DNA of 64,000 nt from CAIKZY01 sp044374195 (GTDB lineage: Bacteria; Actinomycetota; Actinomycetes; S36-B12), in contig JBILOY010000012.1 of NCBI GenBank assembly GCA_044374195.1, positions 1 through 64,000 of the forward strand, read 5' to 3'. The number at the start of each line of letters is the position of its first letter. Position 1 is the stretch's first letter. The notes beneath the pieces were generated by a model, which worked only from the letters and a program-made list of their open reading frames with translations, searched no databases and had not been told where the DNA came from. The position numbers and the translations under genes are program-made. Of the stretch, positions 52,224 to 61,302 are shown in pieces.

Positions 52224-54964
52224 GGCTTTCTCGGCTTCTCGCGCATCTCATAGGTCTCGATGACGTCGTCGACCTTGACATCTTGGAAGTTGCCTAGGTT
52301 GATGCCGCATTCGAAGCCTTCGCGCACCTCGGTGACATCGTCCTTGAAGCGACGAAGGCCGGCCACGGCAATGCTTTCCGCGACGACTGCGCCATCACGG
52401 ATGAGGCGTGCCTTCGAATTGCGCTTGATCTCACCTGTCTGCACGAGGCAGCCGGCGATCGTGCCGAACTTGCTCGACTTGAAGACCTCGCGCACCTCGG
52501 CGGTACCGAGCTGAACCTCTTCGTACTCGGGCTTGAGCATGCCCTTGAGGGCAGCTTCGACCTCTTCAATTGCCTGGTAGATGACGCTGTAGTAGCGAAC
52601 ATCGACGCCTTCCTCGGAAGCCAGCTCAGCAACCTTGCCCTCGGGGCGCACATTGAAGCCGATGATGACCGACTTCGAGGCACTTGCCAAGGTGACATCG
52701 TTCTTGTTGATGGCGCCGACGCCGCGATGGATCACGCGCAGCGAGACTTCCTCGCCGACATCGATCTTCAGCAAGGCGTCCTCGAGTGCCTCGACCGAGC
52801 CGGAGACATCGCCCTTGATGATGAGGGTGAGCTCGGACACCTCGCCGCGTTCGACCGACTCGAGGAAATCCTCAAGCGAGCGCTTGACTCGGTTACGCGC
52901 GAGCAGCGCATTGCGCTCGCGTGCCTGTCGAGTCTGGGCGATCTGACGGGCGATGCGATCCTCGGCCACGACCATGAAGCTGTCGCCGGCTCCAGGAACG
53001 GTGGTCAGTCCGAGCACCTGAACGGGGAACGAGGGACCTGCTTCGTCGACGACATTGCCCTCGTCATCGAGCATGGCACGGACGCGGCCGAACGCGTCAC
53101 CCGCGACGATCGAATCACCAGCACGCAAGGTGCCGCGCTGCACGAGCACGGTGGCCACTGGGCCACGACCGCGGTCGAGGTGCGCCTCGATGGCAACACC
53201 CTCTGCCTGCTGCACCGGATTCGCGCGCAGGTCAAGTGCGGCGTCAGCGGTAAGCAGCACGGCATCGAGAAGACTCTCAATGCCCGTTCCGGCCTTTGCC
53301 GACACGTCGACGAACATCGTGTCGCCGCCGAACTCCTCGGCAACCAGTCCGTACTCGGTCAACTGGGTGCGGACCTTCATCGGGTCAGCGCCTTCCTTGT
53401 CGACCTTGTTCACGGCCACGACGATGGGTACGCCAGCGGCCTGCGCATGATTGAGTGCCTCAATCGTCTGCGGCTTCACGCCATCGTCAGCTGCGACCAC
53501 CAGGATCGAGATGTCAGTGACCTGAGCGCCACGTGCACGCATGGCCGTGAAAGCCTCGTGACCGGGGGTATCGATGAACGTGATCTTGCGATCGCCTTCT
53601 GCCGTGTGAGCGGTGGCCTGGTAGGCACCGATGTGCTGGGTGATGCCACCTGCCTCGCCGCCGATGACATTGGTTTTGCGAATCGCATCGAGGAGTCGGG
53701 TCTTGCCATGGTCGACGTGACCCATGACGGTGACAACCGGCGGACGAACGACGAGGTCATCCTCATTGCCTTCGTGCTCGCCGAACTCCAGGTTGTACGA
53801 CTCGAGCAGCTCGCGATCCTCGTCCTCAGGGGACACGACCTCGACGGCGTAGCTGAGCTCATCGCCAAGAAGACGCAGCGTGTCGTCATCGATCGACTGA
53901 GTCGCAGTGACCATCTCCCCCAGGCCAATGAGCACCTTGACGAGATCGGCCGGCATCGCGTCGATCTTCTCGGCGAAGTCGGTCAGGCTCGCACCGCGCG
54001 GCAGGCGAACGGTGGCGCCGCCACCGCGCAGGATGCGCACGCCTTCCATGACCGGGGCCTGCATATTGTCGAATTCCTGGCGCTTGGCGCGCTTGGACTT
54101 ACGGCCCTTGGACGGGCGACCGCCCGGACGACCAAAGGCGCCAGCAGTCGTACCACGTCCGCCGGGGCCACTGCGACCGGGGAAACCGCCGCCAGGTGCA
54201 CCACCGGGCGCACCACCCGGTGATCCACCGGGACGACCTGCGAAGCCACCGCCGCCAGGTGCGCCGCCGGGACGACCGCCGGGAGCGCCACCGGGACGAC
54301 CGCCGGGAGCGCCACCGGGACGACCGCCGGGAGCGCCACCGGGACCGCCTGGGCGTCCGGTCGGTGCTGGGCGAGCCTGGCGGGTGGGCATTGAGCCTGG
54401 GTTGGGACGCGGAGCTCCAGGAACGCCACCGGCGGCAGGAGCTGTTCTCCCCATGCCGGTGCTTCCGCCGAAGGGGTTATTCCCCGGACGCGGACCAGCC
54501 GGACGACCCATTCCGGTGCTTCCACCGAACGGGTTGTTGCCTGGACGCGGACCAGCCGGACGAGGCCCAGCAGGCGCTGACGGATCAGTTGTTGCCGCAG
54601 GCTCAGACGCGGCTGCGGCTGCGGGCGCGGACTCGGACTCGGGCGCGGGCGCGGCAACAGCAGCTGGTGCCGCAGCCGCCTTCATCGCGGGCTCAGCCGG
54701 AGCTGCAGGGGCGGACTCGATCGCGCCTGCTTCGGTCGGGGCCTCAGCAGGAGCAGCAGTCTTCTTCGCGGTCTTCTTGGCCGCCGTCTTCTTCACGGGA
54801 GCCTCGACAGCCGGCATAGCTTCCTTGAGCTTGCGGATGACGGGTGCTTCGACCGTGGATGAGGCGGACTTTACGAATTCACCGAGTTCTTGCAGCTTGG
54901 CAAGAACGTCCTTACTAGAAACCCCGAGCTCTTTGGCGAGCTCGTGGACCCGGACCTTTGACAC
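52220..54964 (-). CDS. infB: Translation initiation factor IF-2
   Basis: GTPase that brings fMet-tRNA to the 30S subunit and promotes subunit joining. The 914-aa protein has an N-terminal IF2N helix (1-50), an Ala/Pro/Gly-rich disordered linker (about 55-290, with exact GGAPGGRP repeats at 209-232), a second IF2N (about 300-370) and the GTPase core (GHVDHGKT, 415-422), followed by beta-barrels and the C2 domain. The GTG start has AGGAGA upstream. It heads infB-rbfA-truB-ribF and has its own leader hairpin. Confidence 0.97.
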   Translation of the reverse strand: MSKVRVHELAKELGVSSKDVLAKLQELGEFVKSASSTVEAPVIRKLKEAMPAVEAPVKKTAAKKTAKKTAAPAEAPTEAGAIESAPAAPAEPAMKAAAAPAAVAAPAPESESAPAAAAASEPAATTDPSAPAGPRPAGPRPGNNPFGGSTGMGRPAGPRPGNNPFGGSTGMGRTAPAAGGVPGAPRPNPGSMPTRQARPAPTGRPGGPGGAPGGRPGGAPGGRPGGAPGGRPGGAPGGGGFAGRPGGSPGGAPGGAPGGGFPGRSGPGGRGTTAGAFGRPGGRPSKGRKSKRAKRQEFDNMQAPVMEGVRILRGGGATVRLPRGASLTDFAEKIDAMPADLVKVLIGLGEMVTATQSIDDDTLRLLGDELSYAVEVVSPEDEDRELLESYNLEFGEHEGNEDDLVVRPPVVTVMGHVDHGKTRLLDAIRKTNVIGGEAGGITQHIGAYQATAHTAEGDRKITFIDTPGHEAFTAMRARGAQVTDISILVVAADDGVKPQTIEALNHAQAAGVPIVVAVNKVDKEGADPMKVRTQLTEYGLVAEEFGGDTMFVDVSAKAGTGIESLLDAVLLTADAALDLRANPVQQAEGVAIEAHLDRGRGPVATVLVQRGTLRAGDSIVAGDAFGRVRAMLDDEGNVVDEAGPSFPVQVLGLTTVPGAGDSFMVVAEDRIARQIAQTRQARERNALLARNRVKRSLEDFLESVERGEVSELTLIIKGDVSGSVEALEDALLKIDVGEEVSLRVIHRGVGAINKNDVTLASASKSVIIGFNVRPEGKVAELASEEGVDVRYYSVIYQAIEEVEAALKGMLKPEYEEVQLGTAEVREVFKSSKFGTIAGCLVQTGEIKRNSKARLIRDGAVVAESIAVAGLRRFKDDVTEVREGFECGINLGNFQDVKVDDVIETYEMREKPRKP
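54267..54338. repeat. Three perfect 24-bp tandem repeats within infB
   Basis: CCGGGACGACCGCCGGGAGC plus GCCA is repeated three times without change (54267, 54291, 54315), coding for GGAPGGRP on the minus strand. Such DNA is prone to slippage, and copy number could vary among strains while staying in frame. Confidence 0.85.
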
Positions 54965-54979
54965 AACTCTCCTGTCTTT

Positions 54980-55003
54980 GGCCCGGGCTTACCGCACCGG
55001 GCC
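54980..55003 (-). other. Leader hairpin before infB
   Basis: GGCCCGGG/CCGGGCC makes a stem of at least 7 bp that ends 15 nt before the infB start codon. No T-run follows, so it is more likely to affect translation than termination. Confidence 0.4.
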
Positions 55004-55115
55004 GTCAGTTCAAACGACGCATGGTCAAATCCGTGCGTTCATCGGGTGTAAGTCCTCATGAGGGGCTCCCGAACGGTGGGCGGAGGTCAGGGCGGAGTGC
55101 CGCTGGCCAAGTGGC

Positions 55116-55121
55116 ACTATA
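55116..55121 (-). promoter_or_regulatory. Candidate infB promoter -10
   Basis: TATAGT overlaps the ylxR stop codon, and TTCAAG lies 18 nt upstream. It would give infB a ~145-nt leader containing the hairpin at 54980-55003. Confidence 0.4.
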
Positions 55122-55365
55122 CCTGCAGAGCCCCGGGCTCTTGAACCAGCGACAGGTCTACGTTGCCTTCAAGCCGCAAGGCGCGTGTCCAGGCACGGCG
55201 CTTAGTGGCCTCGGCGAGGCAGTGCGGATGTACCCAGGCGCCCCGACCGCCGAGGACTCCTCGAGGGTCGGGGGTGATGACCTGCCCCATGGCCACGACG
55301 TGAGCCAGGGGCGGATCGGCGTCGGGTTCTTGCCGGGCCCGGCAACCGATGCAGGTGCGTATCAC
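55117..55365 (-). CDS. ylxR: YlxR-family RNA-binding protein
   Basis: An 82-aa DUF448 protein with the family traits RTCIGCRARQ near the start and the GRGAWVHPHC motif (about 41-50). Family members bind RNA or DNA and influence ribosomal gene expression. It begins 1 nt after nusA with GTG and is followed by a 151-nt gap before infB. Confidence 0.9.
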   Translation of the reverse strand: MIRTCIGCRARQEPDADPPLAHVVAMGQVITPDPRGVLGGRGAWVHPHCLAEATKRRAWTRALRLEGNVDLSLVQEPGALQV

Positions 55366-55366
55366 C

Positions 55367-56371
55367 TCAGTCGTCGGATTCCGGGGCTGTAGTCGTCGGC
55401 GCCGCGGGCGCCGAATCAGAGCGAATATCGATACGCCAGCCGGTCAGACGGGCGGCGAGTCGGGCATTTTGCCCCTCTCGCCCGATGGCCAAGGACAACT
55501 GGTAGTCCGGGACGATGACACGCGCGGCTCGTGCTACCGGGTCGATGATCTGCACGGACTCAACTCTCGCGGGCGAGAGAGCGTGGGCGATCATCTCGGC
55601 CGGGTCATCGCTGAAATCGACGATGTCGATCTTCTCGCCGCCGAGTTCGCTCATGACCTGACGTACTCGCTGCCCCAGCGGGCCAATGCAGGCACCCTTG
55701 GCATTTACCCCTGGAACGGTTGAGCGCACGGCGATCTTGGTGCGATGGCCGGCCTCGCGCGCCAGAGCATTAATGGTCACCGTGCCGTCGGCGATCTCCG
55801 GAACCTCGAGGGCAAAGAGTGCGCGCACGAGATTGGGATGGCTGCGCGAGATGGTCACCTGCGGACCCTTGAAGCCCTTGCGCACGGCAGTGACGATGCC
55901 CTTGATGCGCTCGCCATGCACATAGGACTCTCCAGGCACTTGCTCCTCTGGCGGGAGGTTTGCCTCGACCTTGCCGATGTCGACACGCACCATCCGCGGG
56001 TTGCTGTTCTGCTGAATGACGCCAGAGATCAGATCGCCCTCACGGCCCGCGAATTCGCTGTGGGTGACGTCATCCTCTGCCTCCCGCAGACGAGTGAGAA
56101 GAACCTGCCGTGCAGTCGTAGCTGCAATTCGGCCGAAACCGTCAGGAGTGTCGTCGTACTCGCGCACGACATTGCCTTCCTCATCGAGCTCGGTCGCATA
56201 GACCACGACATGCCCTGTCTTTCGATCGAGGGTGGCACGCGCTCGCGAGGCTGCACCCTCGGTGCGAAGGTACGCGGTAAGAAGTGCTTGCTCGATGGTG
56301 TCAACCACGAGATCGAGCGAGAGATCCTTCTCGCGAACCAGGGCCTTCAGTGCACTGACATCGATATCCAT
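55367..56371 (-). CDS. nusA: Transcription termination/antitermination factor NusA
   Basis: Modulates RNA polymerase pausing and, in antitermination complexes, rRNA transcription. The 334-aa protein shows an N-terminal RNAP-binding domain (1-105), an S1 domain (about 110-180) and two KH domains (about 190-315; GAKGACIGPLGQR-like and IGREGQNARLAAR). The E. coli C-terminal acidic repeats are missing, as is normal here. It follows rimP by 2 nt. Confidence 0.97.
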   Translation of the reverse strand: MDIDVSALKALVREKDLSLDLVVDTIEQALLTAYLRTEGAASRARATLDRKTGHVVVYATELDEEGNVVREYDDTPDGFGRIAATTARQVLLTRLREAEDDVTHSEFAGREGDLISGVIQQNSNPRMVRVDIGKVEANLPPEEQVPGESYVHGERIKGIVTAVRKGFKGPQVTISRSHPNLVRALFALEVPEIADGTVTINALAREAGHRTKIAVRSTVPGVNAKGACIGPLGQRVRQVMSELGGEKIDIVDFSDDPAEMIAHALSPARVESVQIIDPVARAARVIVPDYQLSLAIGREGQNARLAARLTGWRIDIRSDSAPAAPTTTAPESDD

Positions 56372-56373
56372 GG

Positions 56374-56859
56374 CTACTCCTTCTCCGAGCGGTTGAATTC
56401 GACCTGGACAGTTCCGCGGAGTAGTTCCGCGAGGGGCACGGACAACGGATCACCCTTGTCTGGCTGCAGGACCACTACTCCCCCATCGACGGCAGAAATG
56501 CGGGCAGTGATCGAAGTGCCGTCGACCAGGTCGGCAATCACCAGACGCGTGACGGCTCGACGCCAGTGCGCTTCCGAGGTGAGAGGTCGGTCGGTACCCG
56601 GGGAGGTGACTTCGAGAACGTAGGCGTCACCGAGGGCAGACTCGTACTCGGGACGATCGAGAATCTCCGAGACCTGACGGCTGACAGAGGCGACGAGATC
56701 GAGATCGATTCCGCCATCGCGATCAATGATCACACGCACGAGCTGGCGCCGACCGGCCTTGGTGATGCTGACGTCCTCGACATCAATATCGGCCTCGACT
56801 ATGGCCGTCATCTCGACCTGGATCTGCTGGGCAAGATCACCACGGGAAATGCCTGTCAT
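56374..56859 (-). CDS. rimP: Ribosome maturation factor RimP
   Basis: Helps assemble the 30S subunit. The N-terminal alpha/beta domain (about 1-80, with VRVIIDRDGGIDLD) and C-terminal SH3-like barrel (YVLEVTSPGTDRPLTS, then VVVLQPDKG) are complete. I took the ATG at 56859 (161 aa) because GGAG lies 5 nt before it; the ATG at 56877 has no such signal. It heads the rimP-nusA-ylxR-infB series and is divergent from the lipoprotein gene. Confidence 0.95.
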   Translation of the reverse strand: MTGISRGDLAQQIQVEMTAIVEADIDVEDVSITKAGRRQLVRVIIDRDGGIDLDLVASVSRQVSEILDRPEYESALGDAYVLEVTSPGTDRPLTSEAHWRRAVTRLVIADLVDGTSITARISAVDGGVVVLQPDKGDPLSVPLAELLRGTVQVEFNRSEKE

Positions 56860-56891
56860 CGCTGCTCCTGCTGCCATTCAATTGTCGGATT

Positions 56892-56922
56892 CACTTATCG
56901 CCTGCATCGCGCCCGGCGACAA
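56892..56922 (-). promoter_or_regulatory. Candidate rimP-nusA promoter
   Basis: TTGTCG (56917-56922), a 19-nt spacer and TAAGTG (56892-56897) lie in the short divergent gap, predicting a ~25-nt leader before rimP. The spacing is long and the hexamers are imperfect. Confidence 0.3.
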
Positions 56923-56952
56923 GAGTCTAACGCCACGTGGCATCCTGGTTCG

Positions 56953-57450
56953 ATGCGAAGAATTTCAAGCCGGGGTGTCACGGTGGGCGCGCTCACCACA
57001 CTCCTGCTCACAGGCATCCTTACCAGCGGGTGCGGTGGCTCCTCCCTTGCACAGCCCGAGACCCCGGCCTCAACCGCCGGGGCCGCTGTTGCTGCCGAGA
57101 CTTCCCTCAGCACCTTGATCGAGGCGGAGAATGCCGCGATCTATGCCTACGGCGTGATCGGCGCCCACCTCACTGGTGCACCTCGCTCTCGAGCCCTCGC
57201 AGCCCTCAAGGCGCATTGGCAATTGCGCGATGCCTGGATCTCGGCTGCTCAAGCCGCAGAGCAAAAGATTCCGCCGGCGGCCATCGCCTACGACCTGCCC
57301 ATCGACGTTCGGGGCCGTGCCACCGCCGAGGCATTGTTGATCGAGATCGAGGAACGACTCATTGCGGTCTACGAGTCCGCAGGTGAGATAGCCGCACCAG
57401 CACTCACGCAGGCGAGAGAACGTCTGCAGCGAATTGCCGCGAGTCAGTGA
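56953..57450 (+). CDS. DUF4439 ferritin-like lipoprotein
   Basis: The only plus-strand gene. It encodes 165 aa starting MRRISSRGVT, a basic N-terminus and hydrophobic stretch (12-24) ending in the lipobox-like TSGC with C27, so it is likely anchored outside the membrane. The mature part is helical and fits DUF4439, a ferritin-like bundle (EAENAAIYAYGVIGAHL, then ALLIEIEERLIAVYE); iron binding is not established. It corresponds in position to the actinobacterial gene between rimP and proS. Its stop abuts the proS stop inside the palindrome CAGTGATCACTG. The long frame upstream of 56953 is antisense to rimP and not part of it. Confidence 0.85.
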   Translation: MRRISSRGVTVGALTTLLLTGILTSGCGGSSLAQPETPASTAGAAVAAETSLSTLIEAENAAIYAYGVIGAHLTGAPRSRALAALKAHWQLRDAWISAAQAAEQKIPPAAIAYDLPIDVRGRATAEALLIEIEERLIAVYESAGEIAAPALTQARERLQRIAASQ

Positions 57451-59220
57451 TCACTGGCCGCAGATCGAACTGAGCTCAGCAACTGCGTCGGCAACCGCAA
57501 TATCGGAACGCTCACCCGTCGCGCGGTCCTTGACCTCGATGAATCCCTCCGGGAGCCGCTTGCCGACGACCACGATGGTGGGCACCCCGATCAGCTCAGA
57601 GTCATTGAACTTCACTCCGGGAGAAACCGAGCGACGGTCATCGAGCAGCACACGAATTCCCCTCGCATCGAGTTCAGCCGCCAATTGTTCGGCGTACTCG
57701 AATGGTTCATCGGACTTTCCGGTGGCGATCAGGTGGATATCGGCCGGCGCGACCTCGCGAGGCCAGATCAGTCCCTTGTCATCGTGCGATTGCTCCGCAA
57801 ACGCAGCGACAGCCCGCGAGACGCCGATGCCATACGAGCCCATGGTGACCGTGACCAGCTCACCTGTCTCGCCTTGGACCTTCAGGCCCATGGCCTCGGC
57901 ATACTTTCGACCCAGCTGGAAGATGTGACCGATCTCGATGCCACGCGCCAGCGTCAGGGCTCCACCGCACTGGGCGCACAAATCACCTTCGCGAACTTCC
58001 GCGACCTCAATGGTGCCGTCAGCACTGAAATCCCTGCCGGCCACGAGGTCGTACACGTGCTTTCCCGCGAGGTCAGAACCTGAAATCCATGAAGTCCCTT
58101 CGACCACGCGAGGATCGACGAGGAATTCAATGCCGGCCGACTTGGAGGTACCGAGCACGCCAGGACCGATGTATCCCTTAACTAACGCAGGATGCTTCGC
58201 GAAGTCAGCCTCTTCGAACGGACGGGCCTCGCGCGGGTGCATGACAGCCTCAAGGCGCTTGGCATCAACCTCACGGTCACCGGGAAGCCCGATAGCCAGT
58301 GGCTTTTGAGTTCCGTCGGTATCAGTCACCATGAAGACGACCACCTTCAAGGTGTCGGCACCTGTCCAGTCGCGATCAGGCCGGCGCAGCGCGTCGGTGG
58401 AGTTCGAGACCGCCACGAGATCCTCGATCGAGGAGGCGTTGGGCGTGGGCTCGACATGTGATGCCGGAAGCGCGCTGAAATCCTGCGAGGCAGGAACCGG
58501 CGTGATGACCGCCTCCACATTGGCGGCATAGTCGCAGGTGGTGCAGCGCACGAAGGAGTCCTCGCCGACAACCGTGGGAGCCAAGAACTCTTCACTGGCC
58601 GAGCCGCCCATGGCGCCTGACATCGCCGAGACGATCACGAACTCGAGCCCGAGTCGGCTGAAGGTGTCGATGTAGGCCTGACGATGGCGCGCATAGGACG
58701 CCTCGAGGCCGGCATCGTCGATATCGAAGGAGTAGGAATCCTTCATGACGAACTCACGTCCGCGCAGGATGCCCGCGCGCGGTCGCGCCTCATCGCGGTA
58801 CTTGGTCTGGATCTGGTAGAGGGTGACGGGCAGATCCTTGTAGGACGAGTACTCGCCCTTGACCATGAGCGTGAACATCTCCTCATGTGTCGGGCCGAGG
58901 AGGTAGTCGGCGTTCTTGCGATCTTGAAGCCGGAACAAGGTGTCGCCGTACTCGCTCCAGCGACCGGTGGCCTCGTAGGCCTCACGCGGGAGCAATGCAG
59001 GGAAGTGAACTTCCTGGAATCCAGCGGCGTTCATTTCTTCGCGCACGATGCGCTCGACATTTCTGTACACCTCGTAGCCCAGGGGAAGCCAGGAGAAGAT
59101 CCCGGGCGCAACACGTCGAACGTAGCCGGCGCGCACCAGATAGCGATGGCTCGGCACCTCGGCGTCGGCCGGGTCCTCGCGAAGGGTGCGCAGGAAGAGG
59201 CTGGACATCCGGGTGATCAC
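57451..59220 (-). CDS. proS: Prolyl-tRNA synthetase
   Basis: Class II synthetase charging tRNA-Pro. The 589-aa protein is the long bacterial type: the catalytic core starts SSLFLRTLREDPADAEVPSH, an editing insertion domain lies about residues 230-400, and a C-terminal anticodon-binding domain follows. GTG at 59220 has AAGGAG five nt upstream; homologues begin at the nearby in-frame ATG (59208). It is convergent with the lipoprotein gene, with no bases between the stops. Confidence 0.97.
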   Translation of the reverse strand: MITRMSSLFLRTLREDPADAEVPSHRYLVRAGYVRRVAPGIFSWLPLGYEVYRNVERIVREEMNAAGFQEVHFPALLPREAYEATGRWSEYGDTLFRLQDRKNADYLLGPTHEEMFTLMVKGEYSSYKDLPVTLYQIQTKYRDEARPRAGILRGREFVMKDSYSFDIDDAGLEASYARHRQAYIDTFSRLGLEFVIVSAMSGAMGGSASEEFLAPTVVGEDSFVRCTTCDYAANVEAVITPVPASQDFSALPASHVEPTPNASSIEDLVAVSNSTDALRRPDRDWTGADTLKVVVFMVTDTDGTQKPLAIGLPGDREVDAKRLEAVMHPREARPFEEADFAKHPALVKGYIGPGVLGTSKSAGIEFLVDPRVVEGTSWISGSDLAGKHVYDLVAGRDFSADGTIEVAEVREGDLCAQCGGALTLARGIEIGHIFQLGRKYAEAMGLKVQGETGELVTVTMGSYGIGVSRAVAAFAEQSHDDKGLIWPREVAPADIHLIATGKSDEPFEYAEQLAAELDARGIRVLLDDRRSVSPGVKFNDSELIGVPTIVVVGKRLPEGFIEVKDRATGERSDIAVADAVAELSSICGQ

Positions 59221-59269
59221 GAGTGCTCCTTTGTCGGTTCAGACGAGGATATCGGGCAACTCGCTCAGG

Positions 59270-60106
59270 CTAGAAGAGCACGGTCGCGAAGGTCGCATGC
59301 TGTCGGAAGCCGCAGGACTCATAGGTGCGTCGGGCAACGGTATTGAAGTCATTGACATAGAGGCTCACGACAGGCGCGATATGCGTGCGAGCAAGCCGAA
59401 CTGTTGCGGCCATCGCCGGTACCGAGATTCCTCGCCCACGAAGTGACGGGTCGACCCACACTCCCTGGACCTGGCAACTGAAAGGAGTCGCCGCGCCTAT
59501 CTCGGCCTTGAACATCACGACACCGTTCTCGATCCGACCAATCGAACGACTTGATCGCACGAGCTCAGCGATGCGTGCGTGATAGGCCATGCCTCCCCCG
59601 GCCGCCACGGGCGAGACTCCGACTTCATGAGTGAACATGTCGATGCACGCTGGCACGAGCACATCCAGATCATCGATTCCGATGAACCGCACATCAGGAT
59701 CGACGTCGATGTCGGGATCGGAATCCATGACAAGGAGCGGCTGCTTCTCGCGCAGTTCACGACACGGACCCCACGATGGCTCTAGGAGTCGCCAGAGATC
59801 GAGTACTTCTTCGGCAGCTCCGACTATGGACGATGAGCGTCTGCCGGTCTGTCGAAGTCGATCGGCGAATGCCGCCCGAGATGCCGGAGACGTGTTGACC
59901 GGCACCAAGTTGGCACCGACAAAAACCATCGAGGTGAGTGAGCCATCGTCATCGATGTAGCCCCAGATTTCACCACCGAGCCGCCAGGGATCCACGCCGG
60001 CCGTGCGCACTCGTGAATCGACGAGGCAGTTCGTGATCGGATCCCGCGCCAGGAGATCACGCGCGGCGACGACGTCACTAACAGTCAGCGCGCGAATGCG
60101 CCCCAC
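59270..60106 (-). CDS. GNAT acetyltransferase with N-terminal DUF4081 domain
   Basis: A 278-aa protein, probably cytoplasmic. The N-terminal half (about 1-130) resembles DUF4081, and the C-terminal half is a GNAT fold with the acetyl-CoA loop VWVDPSLRGRGISVPAM and a final YVNDFNTVARRTYESCGF motif. Substrate unknown. It begins 2 nt after ispG with GTG and keeps that company in other actinobacteria, so a role near isoprenoid or envelope metabolism is often guessed but unsupported here. Confidence 0.88.
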   Translation of the reverse strand: MGRIRALTVSDVVAARDLLARDPITNCLVDSRVRTAGVDPWRLGGEIWGYIDDDGSLTSMVFVGANLVPVNTSPASRAAFADRLRQTGRRSSSIVGAAEEVLDLWRLLEPSWGPCRELREKQPLLVMDSDPDIDVDPDVRFIGIDDLDVLVPACIDMFTHEVGVSPVAAGGGMAYHARIAELVRSSRSIGRIENGVVMFKAEIGAATPFSCQVQGVWVDPSLRGRGISVPAMAATVRLARTHIAPVVSLYVNDFNTVARRTYESCGFRQHATFATVLF

Positions 60107-60108
60107 GA

Positions 60109-61266
60109 TCAGCCCGCTGTGACAGTGGGCGAGCCCTGGAGATCGCCCATGGACTCCGCCAGTTTCATGGCCTCCTCGATCAAGGTCTCGACAATCTGTG
60201 CTTCCGGCACGGTCTTGATCACCTCGCCGCGCACGAATATCTGACCTTTGCCATTTCCGGAGGCGACCCCCAGGTCGGCTTCGCGTGCCTCACCGGGACC
60301 GTTGACGACGCAGCCCATGACTGCGACACGGAGCGGGACATCAAGGCCTTCTAGACCGGCGGTCACCTGCTCGGCGAGCGTGTAGACATCGACCTGCGCT
60401 CTGCCACAGGACGGGCAGGAGACGATCTCGAGTCCGCGCTGGCGAAGGTTCAAGGATTCCAGAATTGCGTTGCCGACCTTGACCTCTTCAACAGGCGGGG
60501 CTGAGAGCGAGACGCGAATGGTGTCACCGATACCTCGTGAGAGCAGCGCACCGAAGGCCACCGCTGACTTGATGGTTCCTTGGAACGCCGGCCCGGCCTC
60601 AGTCACCCCAAGATGCAAGGGGTAGTCACACTGCTCGGCCAGCAGCATGTACGCCTTCACCATCACGACGGGGTCGTTGTGCTTGACCGAGATCTTGATG
60701 TCGCGGAAGTCATGCTCCTCGAACAATGATGCTTCCCAGAGCGCTGACTCGACGAGTGCCTCAGGTGTGGCCTTGCCGTACTTCTTGAGCAGGCGAGGAT
60801 CCAGCGAACCCGCGTTGACGCCGATGCGGATCGGCGTACCTGCATCATTCGCGGCCCGAGAGATCTCGGCGATCTTGTCATCGAACTGCTTAATGTTGCC
60901 GGGATTCACGCGCACTGCTGCGCAACCGGCATCGATTGCCGCGAACACGTACTTCGGCTGGAAGTGAATATCTGCGATGACCGGAATTCCCGACTTGCGG
61001 GCAATCTCGGGCAGCGCATCCGCATCGTCTTGGCTGGGTACCGCAACTCGCACGATCTGGCAGCCAGCCGCGGTTAACTCGGCGATCTGCTGCAAGGTGG
61101 CGTTGACGTCAGAGGTCACGGTCGTGCACATCGATTGCACGCTGATCGGTGCATCGCCACCCACGAGCACGGGGTGCGTCGGATGCTTGAGGAGCAGCTG
61201 CCGTGACACACGACGAGGAGCAATAGTGGGTGCTGGGGCCGAGGGCATTCCGAGTTCGATACTCAC
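60109..61266 (-). CDS. ispG: 4-hydroxy-3-methylbut-2-en-1-yl diphosphate synthase
   Basis: Penultimate step of the MEP isoprenoid pathway; a [4Fe-4S] enzyme (also gcpE). The N-terminal TIM barrel is followed by the cluster domain with C284 and C287 (SCPSCG), C319 and E326 (MGCVVNGPGEA). The length is 385 aa. The GTG start has no Shine-Dalgarno sequence; CATAAT (61273-61278) ends 6 nt before it, suggesting a leaderless transcript. It shares the region with dxr of the same pathway. Confidence 0.96.
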   Translation of the reverse strand: MSIELGMPSAPAPTIAPRRVSRQLLLKHPTHPVLVGGDAPISVQSMCTTVTSDVNATLQQIAELTAAGCQIVRVAVPSQDDADALPEIARKSGIPVIADIHFQPKYVFAAIDAGCAAVRVNPGNIKQFDDKIAEISRAANDAGTPIRIGVNAGSLDPRLLKKYGKATPEALVESALWEASLFEEHDFRDIKISVKHNDPVVMVKAYMLLAEQCDYPLHLGVTEAGPAFQGTIKSAVAFGALLSRGIGDTIRVSLSAPPVEEVKVGNAILESLNLRQRGLEIVSCPSCGRAQVDVYTLAEQVTAGLEGLDVPLRVAVMGCVVNGPGEAREADLGVASGNGKGQIFVRGEVIKTVPEAQIVETLIEEAMKLAESMGDLQGSPTVTAG

Positions 61267-61272
61267 ACGTTC

Positions 61273-61278
61273 ATTATG
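61273..61278 (-). promoter_or_regulatory. Candidate leaderless promoter of ispG
   Basis: CATAAT ends exactly 6 nt before the ispG GTG, and no ribosome-binding site is seen. It is a 5-of-6 match to the -10 consensus; the -35 is weak. Confidence 0.45.
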
Positions 61279-61302
61279 CCGCCAGTCTCGTGCGGCAGCC
61301 CG

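Noticed and set aside
52727..54223. 498-codon open frame on the plus strand
   Set aside because: It is antisense to infB, whose protein is certain. High-GC codon usage creates long open antisense frames; the product has no recognisable domain.
53907..55061. 384-codon plus-strand frame rich in Pro and Gly
   Set aside because: It is the mirror of the IF-2 linker repeats; its composition merely reflects the repeats.
56566..56952. Upstream extension of the plus-strand lipoprotein gene
   Set aside because: The extra codons lie opposite rimP and would place the signal peptide in mid-protein; the ATG at 56953 gives a proper N-terminal signal.
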